The notes under the pieces: model-generated
Database searches by the model: none
What the model saw: only the letters and a program-made list of their open reading frames with translations
Told to the model about the DNA's origin: nothing
Shown: piece by piece, positions 44,961 to 56,424 of the stretch
How positions within the stretch are numbered: position 1 is the first letter of the stretch
Layout: every line of letters begins with the position of its first letter
Source: Dromiciops gliroides
Taxonomy: Eukaryota > Chordata > Mammalia > Microbiotheria > Microbiotheriidae
Direction: 5' to 3'
Length of the DNA: 64,000 nucleotides
Assembly: GCF_019393635.1 (NCBI RefSeq)
Contig: NC_057862.1
Coordinates: 417,801,669 to 417,865,668 of the forward strand
Position numbers and translations under genes: made by a program

Positions 44961-45109
44961 CTCAGTGACTCAGGGAGAGATTGGAGCTGGGAGATAACTA
45001 AAGGACCAAGGGTTATTTTTCAGGAAAAGAATATTCACTTCTCATCATAGAGGGGAAGGAGCAATGCTGAGCTAAATCTCATTTCGACTCATCTCTCCTT
45101 TCCCCACAG

Positions 45110-45219
45110 CCGACTCTGTCTCCCAAGAGAAATGGGAGGGACCGAAGGTGGACCAAGAGGAGCAAAGTGTGATCAGAAGAGGCCATGACCTGATGGACGC
45201 AGAAAGTAGTTATGTGGAG
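45110..45219 (+). other. Candidate exon (phase-compatible set, member 2)
   Basis: Preceded by TCATCTCTCCTTTCCCCACAG, a near-ideal acceptor, and followed by GAG/GTAATG. After two leading bases one frame is open for all 36 codons (DSVSQEKWEGPKVDQEEQSV.. to ..MDAESSYVE); the others are closed. The exon ends in phase 0, as the acceptor at 45708 requires. The protein is unrecognised, and a long non-coding RNA is equally possible. Confidence 0.4.
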
Positions 45220-45650
45220 GTAATGGGGCCAAGATCTCTGGGGGTCTAGGAGAGGCTGGAATTTATGGGAAGAGGAGGGATTGGGGGGTCAGTGAGAGGC
45301 AGAGGTCTGAAAAGGGAAGAAAGGGCTAGGTCAGTGAGGGGGGGAAGAGTATGTGCTCTACAAGGGGTCAGTGTCTGGGGTCAGTGAGGGGCTGGATTAT
45401 AAAAAGGGAAAACCATGCTCTGTCAGGGCTGGGCCTGTGCAGACAAAAATGGGCTGGAGAATCAGTGAGAAGCTGGTGTCCCTAAGAGGGTCAGGGGTCT
45501 GGGATGTCTGAGAAGTGAAGGGGCTGGGTGCTGTGGGTCAGTGAAAAGGAAAAGGGGCTGGAATCAATGAGGTGGGAAGAGTCAGTGAGATCTGAGAGTC
45601 AGGGGTCTATTAGGGGCTGAGCAGCCTGGGGTAGGCAGTACTCAAAGGAC
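45220..45650 (+). repeat. Diverged G-rich minisatellite around TCAGTGAG
   Basis: GGGTCAGTGAG or a close variant recurs about seven times (for example 45287, 45329, 45376, 45460, 45536, 45582) with GGGGCTGG nearby. Unit spacing is irregular. It fills the would-be intron between the candidate exons. Confidence 0.6.
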
Positions 45651-45707
45651 AGTTCTGGAAGCCAGTTTATCCCTTGACACCATTCTTTTTCCCTTTCCTC
45701 CTTTTAG

Positions 45708-45827
45708 GACAAATACAAATATTTATCCACATCAATATATTCATATCTAATTAAGATGCTCCTGTGCCAGGACAGCTGTTTGCATTGCATTGGCAGCAGC
45801 CAAGCCCGTCCCAGTTCTGCTATTTAG
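45708..45827 (+). other. Candidate exon start (phase-compatible set, member 3)
   Basis: Acceptor CATTCTTTTTCCCTTTCCTCCTTTTAG ends at 45707. In phase 0 the sequence reads DKYKYLSTSIYSYLIKMLLC.. to a TAG at 45825-45827. No donor follows at once and no AATAAA is seen nearby, so the exon's end is unknown. Confidence 0.3.
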
Positions 45828-46470
45828 TATCAGAAATCTGCATTCCCAGTGCCAGACAGAGAGAAAGCAGAGGCACTATTGGCTCCCAGCTGCAGGCCTG
45901 TGGGGAAGCCGGAAGGTTACTGCCTCTTCAGCCCTCTGCTCCTCTTTTCCTATCCAGTTTTGTGGTTTGGAAGTTTATCAACTTTTCCCCTGAGACATTT
46001 CCATTCACTCTGCTACTCCATGCTAAGGACCATTACTGCACCAGTGGAAAGGGGGACTTCAGCCCCTCTGCCAGAGAATATTAGCCCCTCATCACACCTG
46101 CACAGGAAATAACTTCCACCCCCCCCCATGCTTTTACACAGTAAGAAAAGATTTGCACAAACCCTCCAAACTCATACACCCCCCAGCTCCCATACCAGCT
46201 GCTGCTGGACTACCAACACTGACATATATATCCCAGGGTGAGGGGGTATGTATGTTGTTGTTGGTGGTGGCCTTGGCTTTATGCAGAAAGTGGAGATGTT
46301 AGTATTAGCCCAAATTCCAGCTTTTTCAGTGGGCCTTACCCAATCTTCCCCAGCTGCTAGTGGCTTCCTCGCTGAGATTGCCTTCCATTTCCTCCGAATA
46401 TGTCTTGCATGTACCTAGTTATTTACATGTCGTCTCGTCCATTTGAATATGAACTCCTTAAGGGAATGGT
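45828..46470. other. Unique sequence, no gene seen
   Basis: No repeat recognised. It may be the 3' part of the transcript suggested upstream. Confidence 0.3.
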
Positions 46471-46537
46471 TTAGGATTTTTGCTGTTGTTTATTTTTAGG
46501 AACCTAAAAACTGCTTGTTAACTGACTGAATGGCAAG

Positions 46538-46770
46538 TGTTATTCAGTTGTGTCTGACTCTCCATGACCCCATTTTGGGTTTTCTTGGCAAAGATACTGG
46601 AGTGGTTTTCCATTCCCTTCTCCAACTCATTTTACAGATGAGGAAACTGAGGCAAACAGAGTTAAGTGACTTGCCCAGGGTCACAGAGCTAATAAGTGTG
46701 TGAGGTCACTCAGGAAGATGTCTTCCTGACTCTAGGCCCAGCACTCTATCCACTGATCCGCTTAACTGGC
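46538..46770 (-). mobile_element. Long-form SINE in an L2 end
   Basis: TATTCAGTTGTGTCTGACTC to CACTGATCCGCTTAACTGG. L2 terminal sequence (TTGTTAACTGACTGAATGG) is on the left. Confidence 0.82.
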
Positions 46771-46829
46771 TAGTACTCATTATGGAATCGTAAAGATGCA
46801 GGTAAACTTGTCCACTTGCCATATGCTAG

Positions 46830-46935
46830 TATGTAATAGTGCTTTAAGGTTTATAAAGTACATTCCTCACATATAAGGTAAGGAGTTTAATTATTATGGC
46901 CCCACTTTTACAGATGAAGAAACAGCCTCAGAAAG
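46830..46935 (-). repeat. MIR fragment
   Basis: GTGCTTTAAGGTTTATAAAG, CCCACTTTTACAGATGAAGAAAC. Confidence 0.65.
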
Positions 46936-47076
46936 TCTTACTTCCTTGAGAGACTGTGAATTTCTAGGTTGGAGATGGAGGCAGGGTCCTATTTCCCTTG
47001 TAACTCATTGGGCAAGGCTGGAGGCTACAGCAGGGAAAAGAAGGAAATGATGTTGCAATTATAGACTCACAACCAA

Positions 47077-47228
47077 TTTTTTTTTTTTTTTTTGCGGGGC
47101 AATGGGGGTTAAGTGACTTTCCCAGGGTCACACAGCTAGTAAGTGTCAAGTGTCTGAGGCTGGATTTGAACTCAGGTACTCCTGAATCCAGGGCCAGTGC
47201 TTTATCCACTGTGCCACCTAGCCGCCCC
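47077..47228 (-). mobile_element. Short-form SINE
   Basis: CTCACAACCAA at 47066-47076 and 47229-47239, poly-T of 18. Confidence 0.93.
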
Positions 47229-47399
47229 CTCACAACCAAATTTGAGTTCCAAGTGTTTGCAGAAAGAACTCTAGCCTTTTTATGTTTATCTGCTGTTGGC
47301 CAAGTGGACACAACCAATTGTATCTTCCAATGTCTTGGAACTGGGGGCAGAGCAGTGAGTGCTTTTTACCTCAAAAGAACCACTGATGACCCAAATGTG

Positions 47400-47545
47400 A
47401 ACAAAGACTATGGCTCCAGAGGTCAATGCCACTTCTTAGCTGTGTGACTTTGGACAAATCATTTAGCCTCTCTGGGGCCTCTGTTACCCCACTTCTAAAA
47501 TTATGGGGATCAACTGGATGACCTCTAAAGTTCCTTCCTGTTCTA
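47400..47545 (+). repeat. MIR fragment
   Basis: TTCTTAGCTGTGTGACTTTGGAC, TCTAAAGTTCCTTCCTGTTC. Confidence 0.7.
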
Positions 47546-48085
47546 AATCTGTGAGCCCAGGATCAAGATTTAAGCCCACCTTTCCTGCCTGATGAAGGAA
47601 AAAATGACCAGATAATGGCGCACTTCGACATGTCCTACCAGCCCTGGCTCTCCTCTGCACCTCCTCCATTTCATGCTTGATCTGGGGGTCCCTCTAGCCT
47701 GCCTTGTTGACAGGAGGCTGCAGCTGCTGACTTTCCAGCTCCTGAGTTGTAGTTGCTCTCACATTCATGAAAGTTACAGGCCCCCAGCTTTATTTTTGCT
47801 TTAATTGAGGCTATTTGTTTTGTGACTAAAATAATCAGACAATTTTATTGGTATATTCTAAAAAAATAATTACCATCAATATATTTAAGTTATGTAGCTG
47901 CAGTAGAAACCCAGATATGGAAAGCTGAGGGCATACTGCTCACTAGAGATTTTTTGGGGAGCAGATATCTTCATTGGCACGGGTATTTCCATGTGTTGAC
48001 AGTCCATGGTCACTATTGGTTGACCAAGGTTCAGTACAGAACCCCCCCTTCACCCCCCCCCCAGCTGGTGCTGGGGAGAGTTCAT
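47546..48085. other. Unique sequence, no gene seen
   Basis: 47780-47900 is AT-rich and repeat-free. No gene. Confidence 0.3.
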
Positions 48086-48089
48086 GGTA

Positions 48090-48400
48090 TCAGAGAATTT
48101 GATCTGGAAGGGACCTTACTAGTCATCTAGTCATCTAGTTCAACCCCTTTATTTTACTTTTTTTTTTTTTTTGGCGGGGCCAATGAGGTTTAAGTGACTT
48201 GCTCAAGGTCACACAGCTAGTAAGTGTCAAGTGTCTGAGGCTAGATTTGAACTCACATCCACTTGAATACAGGATTGGTGCCACCTAGCTGCCCCCTCCT
48301 TATTTTACAGAAGAGGAAACTGAGAGGCCCAGAGAAGTTAGACTATGTCCCCAAAGTCACACAGGCAGTAAATGGTATCTGCCTCTGCAAACCCAGTATT
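48090..48400 (-). repeat. MIR/THER-like repeat split by a SINE
   Basis: TGATCTGGAAGGGACCTTACTAG on the left, ACAGAAGAGGAAACTGAGAGGCCC on the right. Confidence 0.65.
48160..48296 (-). mobile_element. Short-form SINE, diverged
   Basis: GGCGGGGCCAATGAGG to CACCTAGCTGCCCC. TTTATTTTAC/CTTATTTTAC flanks. Confidence 0.85.
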
Positions 48401-50015
48401 TCTTCATAGTGTGGGTCTATACTGGATCTTTCAAGTTATACCCTGAGAGGACTGCATCATAGCCCTGGTGCTTGGCCAGCCACTGGTCTGTTATTTCCCA
48501 GATGAGACAGGTCAGGACAAAGATAAACAGGACTTATGTCAGGGTAGGGTCACAGCTGGGGAGGGAGATCAACTTGCCAGCTTCAGAAAAGCGATAAGCT
48601 TCCTTCTCCACTGGAGATTTTCTACTCAGATCCTGAATGATAAACTCCAAGTTCAGGGAAGGTGGTACTCTGCACCTGTCCTGGCATTGCCATCTATTCC
48701 AAACAGGTGCTCCGCTTTGCTATTCTGTACTGTCCCTCCTTGGTGGGCCCAGAAGGAAATGTTAAATTAAAATGATTGATTTCAATCAATCACTTGTTCC
48801 CTTATTACTACCTGAGTCAGTTGGATATTGATGCGTATTTCCCCTCAAAGAGCAAACAGGAAAAAAATACAGAGGAAAGAAGAATGGATCAAGTGAGATT
48901 CTGAATTCATCTGCCAAAGAGGAAGAACTTCTCTCCACCAGGAAAGGGTCATAGCCTAAATGTGATGTGCAGTCCAGCTTCCTGTCCTCCACACCACCCA
49001 GTCGTATGGAAGGGTGCTCAGCCAGCACTGGAGATGTCACCTCATCAGAGAGAGATTCCTTCCGCTTCCATATTATGCCTACTCATCTTTCTTTCCCAAA
49101 CAAATAATCTCTCAGGCTCTCTGTGAAAGGGCTGGTGACACTTAATATTCTGATCACTACAAGCCAATCCACCTGGTATATAGTGTTTTAAATCCGAGCA
49201 CTGCTGTGACTGTGCATTCTCACTACCTCCTCGGTACAACACAATGGCTCTATTCAGAGAGAGGTAAATCTAAATTCCAAGCCTCCAGTGATCAGACTTC
49301 CCCACCCCCACCCCTAACTCCAGACTTTATGCACCTTGAAACCGCATCTGTCAAAACATGTTAACTAAACAATGAGATACATAAATACCCTTCCAAGTAT
49401 TAAAGAAGCCCTGAATCTACCATCTCACCCCATGCAAACCCCTTTTGGTATTAAACAACGATAAGGGATCATTGAAAAAGTCCCCACTGTCTCTAAAGTC
49501 TGAATTACTCTATTCATCCTTAGACACTTTATCAGTTTGTCCTTTAGCTCTCGGGCAAGGTAAGAGGGCTGAGAAGCCAAGCTCCCAGAGACCTGAGAAT
49601 ACCCACTCAATTCTCTAGGATCCCAGGCTGACCATCTCCCACCAGCTTCATTTTGCAGAACTGCAAAGGTGAACTAGGACGCATACCCATAGGTCTCTAC
49701 TTGAACCAGCACAGATAAAAACCTTAGAAACCAAATCCCTGCTGCTTCTCTTTGTCAGGAAGACGGTTGCCAGCTCTAAGGAGTTCAAGTGGAGATTTGA
49801 TTATGGACTCTCCTAACCCCAATTTTAATGATGAACAAATAAAGGGAAAGATGGATTTTGTTCCTGTTGATTCAAGGGAGTCCAACAGAGAAAGAATTGA
49901 ACAGTAGAAAAAATATTGTATTTGAATCCAAAGAACTTAAGGTCAGATCTCACTTCTACTAACTGGCAGAATGTAGTGAGGCCCTCTAAAGCTGGATTAT
50001 TTCTCTTGTAAACTT
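48401..50015. other. Unique sequence, no gene seen
   Basis: The longest repeat-poor stretch of the window. Short frames on both strands, no convincing splice pair. Confidence 0.35.
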
Positions 50016-50019
50016 TTAT

Positions 50020-50163
50020 TTTTTGGGGGGGGGAGCAGAAAGTAATTAGGGTTAAGTGACTTGTGCAGAGTCATACAACTAGTAAGTTTCTGAGGCTGGA
50101 TTTGAACTCAGGGCCTCCTGATCTAGGGAAGATGCTCTATCCACTTCACCACCTAGCTGTCCT
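50020..50163 (-). mobile_element. Short-form SINE, old copy
   Basis: AGTAATTAGGGTTAAGTGACTTG to CACCACCTAGCTGTCC, well diverged. Confidence 0.8.
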
Positions 50164-50305
50164 TCTTGTATCTTGTAAGCTTGTAAGCTTTTAAGCCAAT
50201 CTGTAGTCTTATTCACTATACTTTGGTGACCCAAATTTTAATAAAACTTGGTTTCCGCCAACCTTTTTATCAGCAGCTGGTCATGGAACCTTTATCAATC
50301 CTCAT

Positions 50306-50632
50306 TCTTTTTTTTTTTTTTTTGTGGGGCAATGAGGGTTAAGTGACTTGCCCAGGGTCACACAGCTAATAAGTGTCAAGCATCTGAGGCCAGATTTGAA
50401 CTCAGGTTTTCCTGAATCCAGGGCCAGTGCTTTATCCACTGTGCCACGTAGCTGCTCCCCCTCATTCTTTTTTTAAAAATTAAATTAAATTAAATTTAAT
50501 TTATTTTTATTTTTTTTGTGGGGCAATGAAGATTACATGACTTGCCCAGGGTCACACAGCTAGAAAGTGTCAAGTGTCTGAGGCCGGATTTAAACTCAGG
50601 TCTTTCTGAATCCAGGGCTACCTAGCTGCCCC
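50306..50632 (-). mobile_element. Two nested short-form SINEs
   Basis: Copies at 50306-50459 and 50505-50632. ATCAATCCTC before the first (near 50294) and after the second (near 50634) is the outer duplication. CCTCATTCT flanks the first alone, so it entered the target copy of the other. Confidence 0.85.
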
Positions 50633-50639
50633 AATCAAT

Positions 50640-51095
50640 CCTCCTTCTTAAGGGTCACTGTGCTGGGATTCAGGAAGAAAATTACAAGGCACACCCTCTA
50701 GGACATTATGGACATTAACCCACACAAAGACAGATATAGAGAACACAAGGACAGTGGATGAACACAGGACTATCGGTGAAAAGAAACCAGGTCTACCAGA
50801 AGTAAGGCTACTGCTGCTGCAGGCCAGGAGGTGAGTGGCCTATTGTTGAGTCAGAGGGTCAGAGGAAGACAGATGAGCCTGGTCTGGAAGGAGAAATGAG
50901 GAGTCAATATGCACCCCTGGGCTTTTCTGATTCTTTTCTCTTTGAGACTCGGCAGATAACCCTGATTTGGTCTATGAGGTCTAATATTTCTTTGTTGGCC
51001 ATTATTCTGTTAGCTCAGTGGTTACAGTGTAGTGTACATGAAGATAAAGGTTAGAGTTTGGGCCCACGTGAACCAATTTGCTTGGTTAGGAACAT
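50640..51095. other. Unique sequence, no gene seen
   Basis: GAG/GTGAGTGG at 50827 resembles a donor, but I see no good partner acceptor. Confidence 0.3.
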
Positions 51096-51097
51096 TG

Positions 51098-51412
51098 TCA
51101 CTTTTTTCTTTTTTTAAAAGTCAAGAGACTGTTGTGCTTCCTACAGAGGAGAACTAAGGCCATGATGGCTGAGGTAAAAACCAGCACAGCAATCAGAGAC
51201 AGGCTCAGGCCAAGGGCTGCATACTTTTCCACAAAATCTGGATTGGGCTCCTGTGGGCTGTGGTGACTGACATTCACTGACAGGGACACAGACCCAACAA
51301 TGACGTCTACTTCTCTCACTTGCCCCTGTTGGAGGGGAGCTGTTCTCTTCCAGATCTTTGCAGAAATCCAAGTCAATAGGAAGTAATCTCCTGAATCAGT
51401 TTGGGTTTCCAC
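51098..51412 (-). other. Open frame with a single membrane segment (possible terminal exon)
   Basis: The frame runs about 104 codons to a stop at its left end. It holds a hydrophilic part with an N-glycosylation motif (NVSH), then PNPDFVEKYAALGLSL.., a 25-residue hydrophobic run (..LSLIAVLVFTSAIMALVLLC), and a basic tail RKHNSLLTFKKRKK. That order is typical of the C-terminus of a type I membrane protein. The first codon is GTG and a TGA precedes it, so translation cannot start here; it would have to be a spliced exon, and the possible acceptor upstream is weak. The protein is unrecognised. It could be a real last exon, a decayed gene fragment, or chance. Confidence 0.3.
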
Positions 51413-51550
51413 TCAGTTAACTAAAATAAGTTAACTATCCCCCTCAGAGGTATAACACTGGGGTATAAGTGAGACAGTGATGCCTAATCCTCTGTTGGAA
51501 AAATTACTCAAAGTGCATGCTTTTCTTGATATCAACAGCTCCCATTTCTT

Positions 51551-52303
51551 TTTTTAAAATTAATTAATTAATTTATGTTTTCAACCTTTGTTTAGATCAG
51601 ATTTCCAATTTCAAATTTTTCTCCCTCCCTCCCCTCCCTCCCTCCCCTAGACAGCAGGTAATCTGATATATAACATTAAACATATTTCTGTATTAGTCAT
51701 GTTATACAAGAAAAATCAGAGCAAGAAGGAAAAACCTCAAAAAAGAAAAATCACTGCACCAAAAACAAAAGAAATAGTATGGTCCAATCAGCGTCCATAT
51801 TCCACAGTTCTTTTTTTTTTTCTGGATTTGGAGAGCCTTTTCCATCATGAATCCTTTGGAACTTTCTTGTACTGTTGGATTGGTGAGAAGAATCTAGTCC
51901 ATCACAGTTGATCAACACACAATGTTGATGATACTGTGCACAATGTTCTCCTGGTTCTGCTCATCTCACTTATCATCAGCCCATGCAAGACCCTCTAGGT
52001 TTCTCTGAACTCCTCCTGCTCATCATTTCTTACAGCACAATAGTATTCCATTGCATTCATATACCACAACTTGTCCAGCCATTCCCCAATTGATGGGCAT
52101 CCCCTCAACTTCCAATTCCTTGCTACCACAAAAAGAGCAGCTATAAATATTTTTGTACATGTGGTTCCTTTTCTCTTTTCCATGATCTCTTTGGGAAAAA
52201 GACCCAAAAGTGGTATTGCTGGTTCAAAGGGTATGCACAGCTTTATAGCCCTTTGGGCAGAATTCCAAATTGCTCTCCAGAATGGTTGGATCAGTTCACA
52301 ATT
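51551..52303 (-). mobile_element. 5'-truncated L1 with target duplication
   Basis: AGCTCCCATTTCT lies before the T-rich tail at about 51538-51550 and again from 52304. The minus strand encodes ORF2 C-terminal sequence open from 52312 to 51995 (QPFWRAIWNSAQRAIKLCIP.., FPKEIMEKRKGTTCTKIF..). The 3' UTR has the CCCTCCCTCCCTCCCC complement of the G-rich tract. Same young subfamily as the L1 at 18219, inserted in a MIR. Confidence 0.92.
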
Positions 52304-52315
52304 AGCTCCCATTTC

Positions 52316-52490
52316 TATAGTGCCTTAAGGTTTATAAAGCCCTTTCATCAGCAACCTATTCTACAGGTGAGACAACTGAGACTCACAAGGATTAAGTGAT
52401 TTGCCCATAGTAGAAATTATAAGTGCCAAAGCCAGGATTCAAATCTAGTTCGTCAAAGTCCAGAGCTTTTTCCAGTATACCACACTAGTG
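52316..52490 (-). repeat. MIR element
   Basis: GTGCCTTAAGGTTTATAAAGCCC, GGTGAGACAACTGAGACTC, GGATTCAAATCTAG. Confidence 0.75.
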
Positions 52491-53885
52491 TCTTGATGAT
52501 GGAGTAAATGTTGTCTTCATATGCCATAGCACATTATCATTTAGTCCACTGGAATCAAGAAAGGAAAGTGATGCAACTGGAAGCCCAGAGACCAGAGGAG
52601 GAGATGAAAGAGAACTACGGTTGGGTAGTGCCTGGGGATGTGTGCTTTTAATAAATGCTTTTGGTAATGCCTGAATGATCAATCAACAAGGAAGTTGTAA
52701 CTGAGCAGCTACTTGGTTTGTGCCTGGCCTGGTACCTAGATGTTGTTGGGGAGCCATAGGAGTTCCAAACATAGCCTCTGCTGTCACTTTGGAGAGCTCA
52801 TGGGTTTGCTGTAGAGACTGGGAAAGTTCAATAAGTGTGAGTTAAGTCTAGGCTGTTTTGGTTTGGAGCAGTGCCCCAGTACTGCCTACCAGGTGGGTTG
52901 TGAATTATTAATTAATACATGAAAAAATATACTGACATTTAGTGTGGCATGGAAAATTAAAAGGAAAACAGAGGGCGGGCAGGGGACCCAAGAAAATGGT
53001 TACATGCTGACCTATCATTATATATCATTATATGTCTAACCTATCACTGAATTTAGCAGCACTAAGGCTCTGAGGTCTCAGAGATAAGATCATTCTGTGG
53101 CCTGGGGAGTGGGTGGAATGCTAGGAATCAAAAGGCTGGACTTCTTTCCTTTTCAAAAGGAAGAGCTATAATATCCATTAAACATGCTAGGTCTCTTCTG
53201 TGAAGATTGAGGTCTTAATCCAGCTCCATTACAAGGAATTGTATAACCCATGGCTAATGCCTCCTCAGTGAGCCATTTGGACAGGTTGTTTGTCTCCACT
53301 ATCAATATTCCGCCCTCACTGCCACTGTGTGAGCCCCCCATACTGTAGTCCCTTGAAGGCATCAATCAGTGTGGGTGTTGAGGGTACCAAACTGGGGCTG
53401 CTTGGCCTGGTGGGTGGTAAGCCAACAGGGCATGCTCTGTTTCCCTAAGAGTGAAACCCACAATGGCTAAAACTCCAGAGCTAAATGTCCAATGATAGTA
53501 CTTCCCTTTTTCCATCCTTATCCCGATTTCCACTCCTATTGAAAAATGGAAAATGGGGGAGGGGGAAATATACTCCCAAAGATATGGAACCCAGCTGTAT
53601 CCTTGGCATCAAAGTAGGACTCATAGAGTATAAAGGGGGTACAGCCTGGGTTCCCACATTTCTTCACAGCCCACCCTTCCATCCATCTTATCCCCAACAA
53701 CGAGCCTTTTCCTGGGTATCTGACAGACAACAAAGACTCTGTCTCACTTAATTCTCTCTAAATGTCAAATTATTTGACCACAGAAGAAAAGAGACATATT
53801 TATACAGGTGGTCCTGAATTTGGACATGAATCCATGAAACACCATTTTTTTTAAATGGTGTGGGAGAAGGTACAGCAGGAGAAGA
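52491..53885. other. Unassigned sequence with protein-like minus-strand stretches
   Basis: Around 53150-53620 the minus strand has adjacent open stretches with protein-like composition (for example GGILIVETNNLSKWLTEEAL, and EKGKYYHWTFSSGVLAIVGF). I do not recognise them. They could be a decayed gene copy or element relic, or chance. Confidence 0.25.
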
Positions 53886-53889
53886 GAGT

Positions 53890-54030
53890 TACAGAATCAC
53901 AAAATCCTAGGATCGGAAGGTACCTCATTGGTCTTAAGCCCAACCCATAGCTGACCAGGAATGGCCCTTACAGAGTGAAAGACAACCCACTACTTCCCAA
54001 TTAGCCCATTCTATTTTGGATAGATCTAAC
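53890..54030 (-). repeat. CR1/L3-type LINE 3' relic
   Basis: ACAGAATCACAAAATCCTAGG, GGAAGGTACCTCATTGG, the pattern found at amniote CR1/L3 3' ends. Confidence 0.5.
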
Positions 54031-54044
54031 TAACAGCTAATTCA

Positions 54045-54440
54045 TTAATCATAATCATAATAACACCTCGCATTTATATAATGTGTTACAGCTTGCAGAG
54101 CATCTTACAAATATTATCTCATTTGATCCTCACAACAGCCCTGAGAGGTAGGTGATATTATCCTCATTTTAGAGTTGAAGAAACTGCGTCAGATAGTAGT
54201 TAAGTGACTTGTCCAAGGCCATACAGCTAAAAAGTGTCTAAGGCGGAATTTGAACTCAGTCTTCATGATGCCAAGATCAGCACTGTATCCATTATTCCAC
54301 TTGGCTGCTTCATACTTGAAACTTCCTTAACTGTGTATCTCTGGGCAAGTCACAACCTCTCAGACTCAGTTTACTCATCTGTAAAATAGAGATAATAGCA
54401 GCATCTATCTCACAGGGTTGCCATAGAGATCAAATCTAAA
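54045..54440. repeat. Two MIR elements, tail to tail
   Basis: Minus copy 54045-54310 (TCATTTGATCCTCACAACAGCC..GAATTTGAACTCAG), then plus copy 54315-54440 (GGGCAAGTCACAACCTCTC..GTAAAATAGAGATAATAGC). Confidence 0.75.
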
Positions 54441-54444
54441 GTCA

Positions 54445-55320
54445 AATATGACAAGGCTAATCTCATTTTCACATGATGGTCCTTCAGCTGTTTGAAGACA
54501 GTCACCATGTTTCCCCTAAGTTTCCTTTTCTCTGGGCTAAATACTCCTTGAATGGCAAACTCTCTGGGTTCCCTGCCATATTGGTTGCCCTCCTCTGGAA
54601 ACACTCTAGCTTCTCAATATCCTTCCTAAAATAAGATGCCCAGACCTGAACCCAGTCCCCCATATTTAGTCCTCACCAGGACAGACCATATATGGTGATA
54701 GTACAAGGCAGGGCTGTCACCTCTCTCATTGTAGACACCGTGCCTCTCTTAATGCAGCCAAAATAGTGTTGTGAGCTTACAGTCCACTAAAAACCAAGGT
54801 CTTTTCCACATCTATTCTTGTCTAGCTATGCCTTCCTTAGACTGCATTTTCCCATTTGATTTTTTTTAACCAAACAGTAAGACTTTAAAATTATTTCTGT
54901 TAAATCCCACTTTATTAGATGTAGGCTATTGTTTTATCCTCTTTGGATCTTTCTGGATCCTAACTCTGTCATCCAATGTGTTATTGTGCTGTTCCCCCCA
55001 CTTCATTGTCATCAGCAAATTTGACCGGTACGTCATCTATGCCTTCATCTCTGTCACTGATAATGCTGAACAGCACAAGGCCTAGAAGTAATCTCTGGTG
55101 CATTTCACTAAAAGCCTCCTTCCAAGTTGGCAGCAACCCATTCATGTCTACTCTTTGATCACTTAGCCAGTCCTGAATCTACCACATTGTAGACATGTTT
55201 CCCACATCACTAATTTTCCCATAATGGTAGCAAGAGATACTTTATCAAATCTTTCATTTAAGTCCCAGTACAATATATTTATGGCAGCCTCCTGGATCTA
55301 TCCATCTAAAAAAAACAGAA
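54445..55320 (-). repeat. CR1/L3-type LINE fragment
   Basis: CCCTAAGTTTCCTTTTCTCTGGGC.., GCCCAGACCTGAACCCAG, TTGTCATCAGCAAATTTG and CTTAGCCAGTCCTGAATC follow the order of amniote CR1/L3 3' regions read on the opposite strand. Heavily decayed. Confidence 0.6.
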
Positions 55321-55389
55321 GTAGTTAGTCTGGCATGACCTGATCTTGGAGCAACCATACTGGCTCCAAATGATCACTGTTTCACATAC

Positions 55390-55570
55390 ATAGGATCTCA
55401 GATTTGGAAAGGACCTAAGGTGTCATCTAATCCAACCTTCCCTTGAGCAGAAATTCAATAAGTGGTCATACAGATTTTGCTTGAAGACCTGTGGTGAGGG
55501 AGAACTCACTACCTCCTGAGGCAGCCCATTTCACTCTGGGATAATTTGAAAACTTTCCTTATACTATGGT
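55390..55570 (-). repeat. CR1/L3-like 3' relic
   Basis: TCAGATTTGGAAAGGACCTAAGG, ATCTAATCCAACC, ACTACCTCCTGAGGCAGCCC. Confidence 0.5.
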
Positions 55571-56150
55571 ATAGTGGCAATTCTGTTGGCTCTGCAGTAG
55601 AAGGACCTGGCTTCAAATTCTGGTCCTCTCTTGAGTCAGTCCTCATCTATAAAATGAAGGACTATCTGTAAATATGTAAAACAACATTCTCTTTATTGGT
55701 GGAGATTGATTATTCAATGCTCTGTGCCTGCCTGAGTGGCAGAGATGGCAAGAAGATGGGAGAAGAGATCTAGTTCTCCTGGCTTCCTTGAAAAAGAAGG
55801 CATGGTTCCAGATTCTCTTCAGGGAGAGGCCCCTGAAGGGAGAGAAGGAGAAGAAGAGATACAGAGAGGAGCAAGAACTTCGACCATGTCCATGTCAGCT
55901 TATCACACTTGAGACTTCGGGAATTTCCCCTGGGATGAGATCTGGAACTTCTTTCTTAGTTGATCTAAGATACTTTGCTCCCAATGCTCATTCACTCTGT
56001 GTATTCTTTTATTCTTATCTCTATATAACTCCTCTGATTTCTGTTTGCTATCAGTTTAAATAAGTGAATTTATTTCATGTTTGCTGTGTTGTCTTTGGGT
56101 AACTGGCTTTTGGTGGGGAGAGAGTCAAGCCTCAAATATATAGCTATTCC
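55571..56150. other. Unique sequence, no gene seen
   Basis: A 91-codon frame at 55788-56063 has no recognised motif. No splice support. Confidence 0.25.
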
Positions 56151-56162
56151 TATTTTATTTTT

Positions 56163-56297
56163 GCAGGGCAATGAGGGTTAAGTGACTTGTCCAGGGTCAC
56201 ACAGCTAGTAAGTGTCAAGTGTCTGAGGCCGGATTTGAACTCAGGTCCTCCTGAATCCAGGGCCGGTGCTTTACCACTGTGCCATCTAGCTGCCCCC
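56163..56297 (-). mobile_element. Short-form SINE
   Basis: GCAGGGCAATGAGGG to CATCTAGCTGCCCCC. TTCCTATT on both sides. Confidence 0.9.
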
Positions 56298-56377
56298 ACT
56301 CCTTTCCTATTAAGGGATGGTGATCAGGAGTGTAGTCTGGACCTAAAAATTATTTCCCCTATACTAAGAATATTTAG

Positions 56378-56422
56378 GTGGATATATATATACACACACA
56401 CACACACATATATATATATAAA
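56378..56422. repeat. (TA)n(CA)n(TA)n microsatellite
   Basis: ATATATATATACACACACAC then CATATATATATATA. Confidence 0.93.
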
Positions 56423-56424
56423 AT

